Origin: Aselliscus stoliczkanus
Lineage: Eukaryota; Chordata; Mammalia; Chiroptera; Hipposideridae
Length of the DNA: 64,000 bases
Direction: 5' to 3'
NCBI GenBank assembly: GCA_033961575.1
Contig: CM066728.1
Coordinates: forward strand, 112,319,852 to 112,383,851
This document shows positions 34,701-47,300 of the stretch, piece by piece. A program made the translations under genes and the position numbers. The notes under the pieces were generated by a model. It was not told where the DNA came from and made no database searches. It saw only the letters and a list, made by a program, of their open reading frames with translations. Numbering within the stretch: position 1 is the first letter of the stretch; each line of letters opens with the position of its first letter.

Positions 34701-35099
34701 ACAAACAAGTACTAGAGAGCATCGAGCAGAAGGGACTGTCTCTTACCTGGTCCTGCTCCTAGATGCGTGTGGCGTGGACACTCGGGCACTGTGCCCGAGG
34801 AGTGTGGAAGCCAAGTTCACCGGGTTCGGCCACCCCAGGAGCTGAAGGCGGGGGTCGGATCGGTGTTAACTTGAGATGCTGGGCAAGATCTGAGCAGGAC
34901 CCCCAGAGGAAGAAGGTGGCACACCCCACTGCTGACTCCGAAATGTCTTTTCCAGCAAAGGAAGCCGCTCCAGTGCCGGCCAGCTGAGGGTCACAGACCC
35001 AGACGGCCACTGGAGAGCGGGCAGGAAGGTGTCCCGGCTTCGGCGAGACTCATTTCCTCCACGCGAGGCCCTGAGTCCCCAGAGCCTTCTTGTCAGAAG
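34701..35099. other. GC-moderate unassigned sequence
   Basis: Nothing recognised; short open frames only. Confidence 0.4.
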
Positions 35100-35660
35100 C
35101 ATAATCTTTTTTGTCTGTACTTTAAAAGAAATAGTTGCTCAAATCCCAAATGTTTTTAGCAATAGGAAAAATAAACTGCAGGATATGTCTGATATTTTCT
35201 AAATATCAATGAGTTACTGTTCAATTTTTTCTTTTTACTTTGAGACATCAAAAACGACACGATTAATTTACATTGTTCTTCCCCTGAGAAATTTTCCAAT
35301 TTATAATAAACATTAGAACATCAGCTGGAATCATCTGCATTTATTACTTATATGTAATGCACTCAGAACCCAAGGAAGCCATGTTGCCTTTTTCTAAGAG
35401 GTACTGTGAGGCCATGAAATCGTGGGGAGAAGAACAGTTTAAATTACATGAGTTTGAATTGTAACTTTTTCATTCAGTGTTTTTCTGTAAGAACCTCTGT
35501 GTCACCACAAACGCTGTTTGCAAGTCAAGAGCCTGCAGACTGATTTGCTGAACGAGGCGTTTCTGCGAATTCATACTTGCATGTTCCCCTAGACGCTACT
35601 CACAAATAAATGAGTTCAGTGATCAAAGGAAATCGTCTGTGTTTCATGCGACTGTTAATC
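35100..35660. other. Candidate conserved noncoding block
   Basis: AT-rich, clean text with tctaaatatcaatgag, cgacacgattaatttac, aatttataataaacattag, tctgcatttattac and tgcgaattcatac. Same texture as the other candidate blocks. Confidence 0.25.
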
Positions 35661-36479
35661 CGTGCGTGCGCCGAGCGCTGTCTCCCTGAGTGATAGGAAG
35701 GTGCACTCCAGCTCGCCAGGCCTGAGCCCCAGGGAGAGGCTGAGGATGTCCAACGTGGAAGAGATGACAGAGAGGACAGTGGGAGGACGATTAGACACGG
35801 CCCGAGGAAAGAGGGCTTCACCTGCAAACAGCCCACCTGCTACATAGCATCCTGAATATCAAGACCCAAATTCAAAACATCCCAGTGACATTTGAGAGGA
35901 AATCACAGCTATCTCACAGGGCACTTTCTCGGTCCCTTTTTTCCCCTTTCTTCTCATTCTCTACTGAGTCTTTAAAATGAGACGTCTCCCAGGGCAGGGT
36001 CTGCAGCCTCGTCCTCTAAGTGCCTGAAGCTCCCTCTGTGACTCCATGCAGTTCCGGGCTCTCACGCCATCTGGAGCCAACGCACCCCAGATTTCTCAGG
36101 CACCCCACCCTCTTCTCTGAACTGGCTAGTTGGCACAACTACGAATTACAGCTATTGAGCAGACATTTCCCACCCACACCTGCCATCACACTACGTCCTC
36201 CTCCTCAGACATGGGGCCACGTGTGCCCGGCCAGTGTCCGAGGTGTCACCTTCAATTCCTCGCCTTCCTTCACTCAAGTCATGTCCTTTACGGAGTGGCT
36301 TAAACATCCCCTCAGCCATTCACCTAAGATGAAACCAGAATCATGACAACGAATGCTTAGGTAAGTTACCAATACAATCAATGTATTTCAATAAAGAAAC
36401 ATCCAGAAAAGGCTAAAACTGTGACATAAATGTAGAACAAAGTGTTGCAAAGGGCTTAGACCAAAATTAACAAAGAAAA
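35661..36479. other. Unassigned sequence, possibly a decayed L2-type segment
   Basis: GC-moderate. 35,970-36,330 has the C/T-rich texture of L2 3' segments (ccctctgtgactccatgc, cttcaattcctcgccttcc) but is too diverged to call. Confidence 0.3.
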
Positions 36480-37110
36480 ACCAGTCACCATTTTGTATAA
36501 CTTTTGCTGATCAGAGGTGGGACTTACATTTGGTTTGAACTCGATATACCTCCAGTTGGACGAGCCATTTTTAACGATAAGCTTTCACTGCCATTCCACA
36601 TTCAATCTAAGTCCATTGCTGGTGAAAAAATTGGCCGAATTGGTCTATCACTTTGTAATAAAATATCTTACGACTTCTCTGATCAATGAAGAGTGTGTTC
36701 TCAAGCTGTTCAACGTTAATGGGCCCACTGCCCTAAAGTGGCGGGTTACCGACTCTCAGAGAGACAGCAGAGGTTGTGAACTCAGCTCAGGTTTCCTGCT
36801 TGAATTGTGCAGATTGTAGCTAAACTGTGGGAAGCAGGAACCCACGTTTCCTGGGTCTCAGGCTGAATAGGTGCATAAAATGCAAGGCCGTTTCTGATTT
36901 AGGATTATTGAACTAGCTTTCTAAAAAATTACATCTTAACACCAAACTGATCCTTCAAATATGGCCAACTGATGGACCTCAGCACAGACATATTTTGGTG
37001 GAAGTTTAAAGGCCCCGCCGGTATATCCCAGTAACTTACCTGAGTTCAGGAACGCCGTTTTGAAATGCATGTGTGTCATCCAGTTGGCCAGCCATTTACT
37101 CCGTTAACTA
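36480..37110. other. Candidate conserved noncoding block
   Basis: Non-repetitive sequence with ttttgctgatcag, ccatttttaacgataagc, ttcaacgttaatggg, aaaaattacatcttaac and ccgttaactaatc. Listed as a possible regulatory block with low confidence. Confidence 0.25.
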
Positions 37111-37299
37111 ATCAACGAGCTTTAACTGTGTCTTCCTGTGAGCCCGGGGCTGTCCCCAGGATCAGGGCACAATAGGACAGGGAGAGTGGTGCCAGGCTCC
37201 CGGGGTCCCCAGCGTGCTGAGCATGTGGCCGTGTCCTCTCCTGGGTCTGGGTCAGGAGCACCCAGGTGCACACACGGCTGCACACTGCCTCTGCCGGGC

Positions 37300-37430
37300 A
37301 GCCGGGGGAAACTGCTGATCGCTCCAAAACTCTGTTTTCTTATCTTTAGAACAGACGTAACGTTGACTCTAAGGTTATGGCAAGGACCAGGTGAAGTGAC
37401 CTGCACAGAGCGCTTAGCACACAGCCAGAT
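37300..37430 (+). repeat. MIR-like fragment
   Basis: aaactctgttttcttatctttagaac (diverged 'cctcatctgtaaaatg' region), gttatggcaaggaccaggtg, gagcgcttagcacacag in MIR order. Confidence 0.55.
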
Positions 37431-38832
37431 GGGACCCCTCCTGGGATGTCCCCAGCACAGGGTCCCAAGGTTTCGGAAAGCAAGGCTGGACGGCCCCGCG
37501 GGGGTAGCCCACTGTGTGCCTCGACTGCCCAGGCACTTCCAGGCCCCTCGTGGGAAACCCTGAATGACTGTCCCTGCTGGGCGATGGTGGGCGTTCCCGC
37601 TTGTCCGTAAGAGCCACAGCCCCACACGCACCTTGCAGGAGCGGCGGTCTCCAGGTGAGTGACAGAACCTAGGGCCCGCGGCTCCCGCATTTACAACAGC
37701 AAAACCCTGGGCTTCAAGGAGAGAGTCAAAGAAACAAACAAAAAGTCATAAATGAGCTGACCAACAATTAAATGTATGGGAAGTGGTGACTTTAAATTAC
37801 TATATGTTAACCAGTTACTTACTCTGGTTTCTTCTACTTCAAGTTTAGCTCTAAGAAAAGGAATTATAAAAAAGGAAGTGAAATAAAACGCAAAAGTTAA
37901 CCCCCTTTTCAGCAGAAATCCAGTAGAGATTAAGTATTTACCAGAAGTCCCACCCTAAGCTTCCCTTACAGACGCGTGTCCGGAGTCTGTCCCCTTGCTG
38001 CCCAACTCGGCTGAGTCGTGGGGGAGACACATGCGCCCAGTCCTGGAAGACCTGGCCTCGGGGGATGGTGCGGAATTTACACTTTTACATGTGAGCCTAA
38101 AGGGTGCAGCTGTTTTCTCCTGTTCCGGAGGTTAAGCCCAGGGACATTCATGAACCCCGTTAACTGAGGGGTGACAATCATTGGCAAAGCTTGGGAAGCA
38201 GGACCTCCCCCAGCCCTGTCATCAGCCGCCTTGTGACTTGGGCTCATCACCCCTCTCTGGGTCTCAGGTTGATGCTGGGAGCGCCTGGCGTGCGAATTTA
38301 GACCCATCAGCCGTTTTGGAGCCTGTGCCTCCCCGTCCCTGGACGGGCCAGGAGCAGAGGTGGGTGTGCAAAGCAGACGGGGGCACGCCTGGTGTGTGGG
38401 GCAGGCGCAGGGAGCCCAGGGGCCTGGAGGAGGCCATGGGTCCTGGACCCACTCACCTCTGGTGGCAGCCCTTGGTGGACAGCCTCAGGTAACCACCTGC
38501 CACCCCCCAGACCACGCTGAGCCTGAAGGAGGGAAGGTGCTCCACCCAGGGGAACACAGTTAGTTTGTCTCTATTGATTTGGAGCAAAAATGGAGGAGTC
38601 CTGGCATACAACCCCACTAACATAATTGAAACGTGATTTGGGGACACATCTGTGACACTCAGGAGCTAATATAGGGACACAGCATCTGGTCAGTGGTTGA
38701 GTCCCAGATGAAGACAAGCAAGTTTATAGTAAAGAGAGAGAAGGGAAGAGAATGAGAGACAACAGCAAGTGCAGGGCTCAGGGACCAAGGGGGACGACAG
38801 AGAGGAGACAGCCGGGGAGGCAGCGGGGAGAT
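37431..38832. other. Unassigned GC-rich sequence with a MIR scrap at 38,195-38,280
   Basis: No gene recognised. 38,195-38,280 (ccttgtgacttgggctcatcac, ctctctgggtctcagg) looks like a plus-strand MIR fragment. The rest is unassigned. Confidence 0.4.
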
Positions 38833-39054
38833 GGAGGGGGAGGGAGAGGGGAGGGGAGGGGAGGGAGGGGAGGGGAGGGGGAGGAGGGAGAGGGAGGGGA
38901 GGGGAGGGGAGGGGAGGAGGGGAGGGGAGGGAGGGAGGAGGGGAGGGGAGGGAGGGGAGGGGAGGGGAGGGAGGGGAGGGGAGGGGAGGGAGGGGAGGGG
39001 AGGGAGGGAGGGAGGGGAGGGAGGGAGGGAGGGAGGGGAGGGAGGGAGGGGAGA
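38833..39054 (+). repeat. Pure purine tract (GGGGA/GGGA)n, 222 nt
   Basis: No pyrimidine occurs on the plus strand between the T at 38,832 and the C at 39,055. The units are GGGGA and GGGA mixes with repeated runs of three to five G. Homopurine mirror-like tracts of this kind can form triplex (H-DNA), and the G-runs can form G-quadruplexes. The 279-codon plus frame and Pro/Ser/Leu minus frames here are repeat artefacts. Confidence 0.97.
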
Positions 39055-41044
39055 CGGAGGGGCATGAGGGGCAGGGGACACGGAGGGAGACACAGGATGG
39101 GCGCCGCACTGTGGCTTGCCCCTCACAGCTGTTGAGGAATGAAAGTGGGGACGTGGCGTCAAGCAGGATGCCTCAGGCACCCACGCCTCCTGCTTCCAGG
39201 ACCGGCTGCCCCTGTGTCACCTGGGAGATGAGAACGGGTTTTATCATCTCAAGAGAGGGAAAGAAAGAAGGAATTGCGCTCGGATCAGCACATCTGCGCC
39301 CCAGCTCTGCCATCCCCCCCACTCCCTCAGCAGCGAAAGGGCTGTGGGGGCCACCAGCGGGTCCAGGGGCCGCTCAGAATCCATTACCATCTCCAGAAGG
39401 ACGGGGTGTGAGCACCGACAGACAGTCACAAATCACCCGGAGCAGGAAAAGCCCCATTTTTCTAACTAATGTGATCTTCCTGCCAGAGAGGCAAGGCCCC
39501 TTTTCTGAGGCCTCCCAGGCCCCACCCCCACCATGTCGCGGGAACTGCAAATCACTTTTTGAAAGGCAGCTTGATATAACGGAGGCATGTCTTCTCAAAC
39601 ACGGGTAATAGAACAGGGCGCATGGCCAACTGGGGCAGGAAAGCCTAGCCACAGCCGTGCCCTCTTCTGGGCTCCGGGGCACCCTTAGCAGCACAGCTCA
39701 TAATTGGGCCAGGAGGTCCCGGGAGATACGGACCCTGCTTTACAGCCGACGCCAGCACTCAGTCACTGGGGACACGATTGCCAGGGGATAAGGTCGTGGA
39801 ACCTCTTTTGGTGTCATCCCACTGAGATGTTATCGGATGCTCAACCCTAAAGCAAGAGAAACAAACTGATAACGAAATGAGGGGGATGGGAAGCCATGGG
39901 ATAATCCATCAACTCACCTGTGAAGAAAATGCCAGGGAAAAACAGCATCGATTTTTCTTACAAGCCAGCGCGCAGATTTGTTAGAGGCCGAGAGAGACGT
40001 CAGCCCCCAGATCCACCGTCTCCGGCCGGCGCAGCTGCAGCGAGAGCTCTGCCAAGTGCAGGGGCAAAGGCAGGGCCCGGCACGCTTTCCGTGCCGGCCT
40101 CAGAAGGAGCTGTCAGCTTTGTTAAGGAAAGAACGCTCCCCGCACGTCGATCTGGAGTCATCAGTCCCCACCTGGGCACAGTTAGGACATAAGGGAAACG
40201 GCACCCATGAGGCGACGCTTTGAGGATGGCCCAAGACACTCCATGGTCTCAGGGCAGCTCAGGTCAATGGTTGCTGGCGGCAGCTGCGGGAGAGGCTTCT
40301 GCCGTCGGGGACCCAGGACAGTGACAGATATTTACTCAAATGGCCATGAAGTTGGAAGACTGCGAAACTTAATAGACAATGTCCTGGAATGTGTTTTTGT
40401 CTCTTACCCCAACCAAAGAGAGTCTGAACCCATTGTCAGGATTGACTGTGTTGTCTGGCCAGGGGGACGATCGCTCTGACACCCAGGTCTCAGGCGCTGA
40501 GGACCACGTCCCACCAAGGCACCCGCCCACGTCACCTCTGGAGATAGCTCTGAGACTGGGCTGTGCGGGCAGCGATGGACGCACGCAGTGGGTGTTGGGG
40601 TATCAGCTAAACATTCCCCTTTAGAGTCCTCCTGCCGCTCACAATTCTTCACCTGGATAACAGAACACAAAGAATAATTTAAATTAAAAATTCAACCAAA
40701 GCACAAAATATAAGATCACAACCAATCTCTTGGAAGTGTCACATGAAGGGGTTCGTTACATCCCTGGCAGATGCGGTAGCTGTCAGCTCCGCCTCACGCG
40801 AGCCTCATTGGAAGCACTCCAACGCCTGCTAACGTGCGTTTCTCTTTCCAGTCTTTCTGATGCAGCATTGTCACACTTTTATTTCCAGGACGGAATGTGG
40901 CTGTTGACTGTTTAAAATGTGCTTTGAACAGGAATGTCCACTTAGCGAGCCCATCAGCCTGGCATGCCTCATGCTGAAGACTGAGATGCAAGCTGCCAGA
41001 TAAGTACGTCAGTGGGGAAAAAACGGGAAATTGTATGTTAAATA
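39055..41044. other. Unassigned single-copy sequence
   Basis: GC-rich to about 40,650, then AT-richer toward the mariner insertion. No gene, RNA or named repeat recognised. Confidence 0.4.
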
Positions 41045-41598
41045 CGAGGCCTGACAATTAAGTTCACGAACTTGTTGCACGATGTTGCTAACCTTTTCTG
41101 ATATCAGAGGGATTATTCATTATGAATTTGTACCAACTGGACAGACAGTTAACCAAGTTTACTATTTGGAAGTGCTAAAAAGGCTGTGTGAAAAAGTTAG
41201 ACAACCTGAACTTTTCGCCAAGAATTCATGGCCCTTGCATCACAACAATGCACAGTCTGTGAGGGAGTTTTTAGCCAATAAACAAATCACTGTGTTGGAA
41301 CACCCTCCCTACTCACCTGATCTGGTCCCCAATGACTTCTTCCTTTACTCAAAGATAAAGGAAATATTGACAGGAAGACATTTTGATGACATTCAGTACA
41401 TCAAGGGTAATCCAATGACAGCTCTGATGGCCATTGCAGAAAAAGAGTTCCAAAATCACTTTGAAGGGTGGACTAGGCACTGGCTTTGGCACATAACTTC
41501 CCAAGGGGAGGATTTTGAAGGTGACTGTAGTGACATTCAGCAGTGAGGTGTGTAGGGCTTTTCTAGGATGAGTTCAGGAACGTAATTGTCCGTCCTCA
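41045..41598 (+). mobile_element. Internally deleted mariner-type DNA transposon
   Basis: Element of 554 bp flanked by TA on both sides (41,043-41,044; 41,599-41,600), the Tc1/mariner target duplication. The left end (cgaggcctgacaattaag) and right end read on the other strand (tgaggacggacaattacg) form about 30-bp imperfect terminal inverted repeats sharing ggacaatta and gttc. Between them lies only the C-terminal half of a mariner transposase gene. The N-terminal helix-turn-helix DNA-binding region and the first catalytic Asp region are gone, so it could only have moved, if at all, with transposase supplied in trans. Confidence 0.88.
41082..41546 (+). pseudogene. Mariner transposase, C-terminal remnant (154 codons open)
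   Basis: Mariner transposases cut and join DNA with a D-D-34-D catalytic triad. Here the frame is open for 154 codons and keeps the recognisable order: FVPTGQTVNQ (about residue 14), the LHHNNAQ position, HPPYSPDLVPNDFF and a terminal QGEDFEGD. The usual second Asp (HDN) is Asn, and a few residues (normally PAHTA-like) are missing just after it, leaving 29 residues before the third Asp where 34 are expected. The first Asp region is absent. The ATG used to open the frame lies inside the deleted junction, so it is not an ancestral start. Not a functional enzyme. Confidence 0.85.
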
Positions 41599-41834
41599 TA
41601 TGTGTGAAATGTAAGGAGAAAACAGAGGCAGAACAGAGCTGCCTTCGAGAGCCCACAAAGTACAACACTCACACACTCACGTGACACCGTGATGGTTTGT
41701 AAGTGCACGAAAAAGGTTTTATAACTGCAATAGCCCTTTGTCATTGATAGGCTCAAAAATGCATTAAGGGACGTTAAATAAAAAATAATAATAATATAGA
41801 ACTCAAAACAATTACAAAAGTGTTTCCCAGAGCG

Positions 41835-43710
41835 GTTGGACATTTCACCAGTGGGCGATGGACGTCCAGTTCCCCAGTTCAGACCAACACTTGCCACAGC
41901 GGGCTCTCCAATCTTAGTCAGCTCATAGCTGGTGCAGGTACCTCCCTGGGGTTTGCATTTGTGTTTCTTCCCTATATGATGATGTTCATCATCTTATCAG
42001 GTGCTTATTTGCCACTCATATGTTTTCTATGAGGAAGCATCTTCAAATCTTTACTCCATTCTTAATTGGGTTCTTTGTTTTCATTTTCCAGTTTTGAGAG
42101 TTATTTATATATTCCCAATACAAGTTTTTTGTCTATAAAAGATTAGCAAATATTTTCTCAGTCAGAGGCTTGTCTTTTCATTACCCTATCAGTACCTTTC
42201 AAAGAACAGATGTTTTAATTTTTTGAAGTCAAATTTATCAAATTTTTCTTTTATTCACCATGCTTTTGATGTTATATTTAGGAAATCTGCCCAACTAAAA
42301 GTCACAAAGATTTCCTCCTATGATTCCTTCTCAGACTTTTGATAGTTTTAGGCTTTCCATTTAGGTCTATGACCCCTGCATGACTTGAACTTGTTTTAAG
42401 AGGCCAACATTATCCTCACACAAATTCAACAAAATGCATCACATACAGACGAAAGTCGGTGGGTTGCATGTGGGTACCCAACAGCTCCGGCGCCATCTCT
42501 CAGGGAGGCTGGCCTGTCTGCGAAATCCCTCTCAAGCTTGTGAAAGCCCGGCTCGCGGATGCACGCGCTGCTGTCGTTTCCTGGACTCTGCCCCATTTCA
42601 TCCATCTCGTCTCACTGGATGCCAAGCATGCTCTCTTCATTATTGTAGCTTTAGGCCTTGAAGTAACTGACTACTCATCCTCCAACTTTGTTCTTCGCTT
42701 GCAATGTTGTTTTGACAATTCAAAGCCCTTTACAATTGCAGATTAACTTTAGAATATGTTTCTCAGTTTGTACAAAAATAAAAGCCTGCTCAGACTCCTT
42801 GGGATAACCTTGGGAAGAAACAGCATCTTAGCAGTATTGGATCCTTGTGCCATGAACATGGGACATCGCTCCACTTGTCTATTTGTTTCTGATTTCACTT
42901 AGTAATGTTTTATACCCAGGTCTTGCACATGTTGGTCAAATGCAATCATAAATAGTAATTTTTATTTTTTTTTTCAGTAATTCATTGCAAGGATATAAAA
43001 ATAATTGATACATCGACACTGTTATCTTGAGATCTACTAAACTCACTTCTGAGTTTCTGTCACTTTTTTGTACATCCCATAGGATTTCTTACACAAATGA
43101 TTATGTCATCTGATTAATAAAAAGAAAACAGTTTCAATTCATCATTTTCAGTTGAGATGCCTTTTATAGGTTTCTTTTCTTGCTTTGGTTTTTGTATTTT
43201 TACTTACTATGTTGGTTTAGACGGTCCAATGTCGAACAGCAGTGACAAAAGAGAACTTCCTTGTCTTATTACTATCTTAGTTGCAGAGCATCTGGTATTT
43301 CACCATTAAATGTAAATGTAGCTTTTGTTTGGTTGCATTATTATTATTATTATTATTATCATCATCATCACCATCAGTATATGTGCTCTATTTCAATTTG
43401 AGGAACTTTCCCTTCCATTCCTATTTGGCTGAGATCTTTTATCAATAATTGCTGTTGGTTTTTCTCAAAAAACATTTTGGATGTGCATTGAGATGATCAC
43501 GTGACTTTGTCCTTTACAGTCTCAATATGCTGAATTACATTATTAATTGTTTAATGTTCAGCTGACCTTAAATTCCTGGGATAAGCGGCATTTCCCTGGG
43601 ATCTATTATTTTTGTTAGATACTGCTGGGTTCAGTTGGCTGAAACTGTGCTTAGAATTTTTGCATCTACGCTCATGAGGATTATGGATCTCTAGTCTTAC
43701 TTATCATGTC
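41835..43710 (-). pseudogene. Ancient L1, left part: 3' region to mid reverse transcriptase of ORF2
   Basis: Minus-strand L1 ORF2 read from its C-terminus (41,835 on) to about the reverse transcriptase fingers/palm region at 43,690. The plus strand shows the usual order of complement landmarks: gtatttatttttgtc-like segments around 42,120-42,210, cctccaactttgttcttcgc (42,679), ttcctgggataagc (43,574), ctcatgaggattatgg (43,671). No frame longer than about 95 codons survives. It is one half of an old L1 cut open by the younger L1; the other half resumes at 51,275. Confidence 0.8.
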
Positions 43711-43723
43711 TTCATTAGGTTTT

Positions 43724-44338
43724 TAGGGGGGATTTTTTTTTATTAGTTTCAAGTGTACAAAACAATGCAATAGTTATACTTTTCACTCCTCCCAAAGTGA
43801 CAACCCCCCCTCCCAATCCACTCCCCCAACATTATTCATATCTATTACAATTCCATTGACTCCACAACTCAACACTGTACTCCACATCCTGTGACTATAT
43901 ATATATATTAAATTATAGTTGACATACAATATTATTCAGCTTCAGCTTCAGGTGTACAGTGCAGTGGTCAGGCATCTACACCATCCATGAAATGGTCTCC
44001 CTAACAAGACATGTGATCATATGACACCCTATAAAATATTTACATTATTGATTATATTCCCCAAACTGTCTTTAATATCCTGTGGCAACACTGTAGTTGC
44101 CAATTTATGCTGTCTAATCCCTTCCCCTTCTCCCTAATGCCCACCCCCCTCCCAACTAGCAACCCTCAGTTTTTCCTCTGTGTCTCTGAGACTATTTCTG
44201 TTTACATGGCTCATTTATTCTGTTCTTTAGATTCCACATATAAGTGAGATCATATGGTATTTGTCTTTCTCCAACTGACTTATTTCACTCAGCATAATAT
44301 TCTCTAGGTCCATCCATATTTTTGCAAATGGTACGATT
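43724..44338 (-). other. L1 3' UTR and tail
   Basis: Between the tail and the ORF2 stop. The plus strand shows C-rich runs (ccccccctcccaatcc at 43,804; cccacccccctcccaac near 44,141), i.e. G-rich purine tracts on the L1 sense strand, typical of mammalian L1 3' UTRs. A short TA run lies at 43,896-43,909. Confidence 0.75.
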
Positions 44339-47300
44339 TCATTCTTCTTTACAGCCGAGTAATACTCCATTGTATAAATGTACCAGTTTCTTAATCCAGT
44401 CATCTACCGATGGGCATTTTGGTTGTTTCCAAGTCTTGGCTATTGTAAATAGCGCTGCAATAAACATAGGGGTGCATATATTTTTTCGAATTACCGTCTT
44501 GGATTCCTCTGGGTAGATTCCCAAGAGTGGAATTGCTGGGTCATACAACAGTTCCATTTCCAGTTTTTTGAGATCCCTGCATACTGATTTCCATAGTGGC
44601 TGCACCAATTTGCAGTCCCACCAACAGTGCACCAGGGTTCCCTTTTCTCCACACCCTCGCCAGCACTTGTTGTTTACTGATTTGTTGATGATCGACATTC
44701 TGACTGGAGTGAGGTGGTATCTCATTGTGGTTTTTATTTGCATTTCTCTTATGATTAGTGAGGTTGAACATTTTTTCATATGCCTCTTGGCCATCTGTAT
44801 GTCCTCTTTAGAGAAATGCCTCTTCATATCCTCTGCCCATTTTTTAATTGGGTTGTTTGTTGTTTTGGTGTTGAGTTGAATGAGTGTTTAATAAACTTTG
44901 GATATTAACCCCTTATTAGATATATCATTGACAAATATTCAGTAGGCTGTCTTTTTGTTTTACTAATGGTTTCCTTTGCTGTGAAAATACTTTTAAGTTT
45001 GATGTAATCCCATATGCTTGTTTTTTCTTTTACTTCCTTTTCCCAAGGGGATATATCAGTAAAAATATTACTCAGGGTAATGTCTGCAAGCTTATTCCCT
45101 ATATTTTCTTCTAGGAGTTTTATGGTTTCAGGTCTTACATTTAAGTATTTAATCCATTTTGAATTTATTCTTGTATATGGCATAAGGTGGTGGTCCATTT
45201 TCATTTCTTTGCGTGTGTCACTCCAATTTTCCCAGCACCATTTATTAAATAGACTATCTTTGCTCCAATGTAAATTCTTGCTTCCATTGTCATAGATTAA
45301 AGAACCATATATGAATGGATTTATTTCTGGGCTCTCTATTCTTAACCATTGACTATGTGTCTGTTTTTATGCCAGTACCATACTGTTTTGATTCCTATAG
45401 CCCTGTAGTATGATTTGATGTCAGATATCACGATACCTCCAACTTTGTTCTTATTTCTCAAGATTACCATGGCTATTCAGGGTCTTTTATGGCTGCATAT
45501 AAATTTTAGGATCATATGTTCTATTTCTGAGAAAAATGTCATTGGTAGTTTGATAGGAATTGCATTGAATCTATATATTGCCTTACGTAGTATTGACATT
45601 TTAACTATACTAATTCTTCCTACTCATGAACATAGTATGTATTTCCATTTATTTGTATCTCCTTTGATATCTCTATTCAGTGTCTTATAATTTTCTAAGT
45701 GCAGGTCTTTTACTTCTTTAGTTAAATTGATTCCTAGATATTTTATTGTTTCGAAGCAATTGTAAATGGGATTGATGTCTTGATTTCTTCTTCTGATAGC
45801 TTATTATTGGTGTATACAAATGCAACTGATTTCTGAATATTAATTTTGTATCCTGATACCCTATTAAATTTGTTTATCGGTTCTAACAGTTTTTTGGTGG
45901 AGTCTTTGGGATTCTTTCTATATAGTATCATGTCATCTGCATATAATGACAATTTTACTCCCTCCTTTCCAATTTGGATGCCTTTTATTTCATCTTCTTG
46001 TCTGATTGCTGTGGCTAGAACTTCCAGAACTATGTTAAATAGAAGTGGTGAAAGTGGGCAGCCTTTTCTTGTTCCTTAAGAGGAACAAGGGGAAAGGTTT
46101 TAGCCTTTCCCCATTGAGTACGATGTTTGCTGTGGGCTTATCATATATGGCCTTTATTATGTTGAGATATGATCCCACTATTCCCACTTTGCTAAGAGTT
46201 TTTATCATAAATGGCTGCTGGATTTTGTCAAATGCTTTTTCTGCATCTTTTGATATGATCATATGATTTTTATTTTTCATTTTGTTAATGTGATGTATTA
46301 CGTTAATTGATTTGCGGATATTGAACCAGCCTTGCATACCAGGAATGAATCCCACTTGATCGTGGTGTATGATCTTTTTAATGAGATGCTGAATTCGGTT
46401 TGCTAGTATTTTGTTGAGGTTTTTTGCATCTATGTTCATTAGGGATATGAGCCTGTAGTTTTCTTTTTTTGTAATGTCTTTGTCTGATTTGGGGATCAGA
46501 GTAATAGTGGCCTCATAAAATGTGCTTGGGAGCCTTCCCTACTCCTGTATTTTTTGGAATAGGTTGAGGAGAATAGGTGTTAAGTCTTTTTTGAATGTTT
46601 TGTAAAATTCACCTGTGAAGCCTTCTGGTCCAGGACTTTTGTTTGTTGGAAGATTGTTGTTTAATGATTCAATTTCTTTGGTAGTGATCAGTCTGTTCAG
46701 TTTCTGTTTCTTTTTGGTTCAGACTTGGTAGATTGTATGCTTCTAGAAATGTATCCATTTCTTCCAGATTTTCTAATTTGTTGGCATATAGTGTATCATA
46801 GTATTTTCTTAACATTTTTGTATTTCTGTGGTAACTGTTGTCACTTCTCCTCGTTTATCTCTGATTTTATTAATTTGGGTCCTCTCTTTTTCTTGGTGAG
46901 TCTGGCTAAGGGATTGTTGATTTTGTTTATCTTTTCAAAAAAACTAGCTCTTGGTTTCATTGATCTTTTGTATTGTTTTTTGTTCTCTATTTCGTTTATT
47001 TCAGCTCTGGTCTTTATTATTTCCTTCCTTGTACTCCCTTTAGACTTGTTTTGCTGTTCTTTTTCCAGTTCCCTTAGGTGTAAAGATAGTCTGTTGATTT
47101 GAGATTGTTCTTGCTTCTTTAGGTAGGCGTGCACTGCTATGAACTTCCCTCTTAGGACTCCTTTTGCTGCATCCCAGAGATTTTGGGTCATGGTGTTTTC
47201 AGTTCCATTTGTCTTTCGGTATCTTTTGATTTCCTCCTTGATCTCCTTTTTGACCCACTCACTCTTTAGTAGCATGTTATTCAGCCTCCATGTATTTGTG

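Noticed and set aside
38769..39608. 279-codon plus-strand open frame rich in Gly-Arg-Glu
   Set aside because: Most of it is the pure purine tract; purine-only DNA has few stops in these frames. The flanks show no domain.
41082..41546. A domesticated transposase gene
   Set aside because: The frame lies between intact transposon ends, lacks the DNA-binding half and two catalytic positions, and shows no host exon or promoter context.
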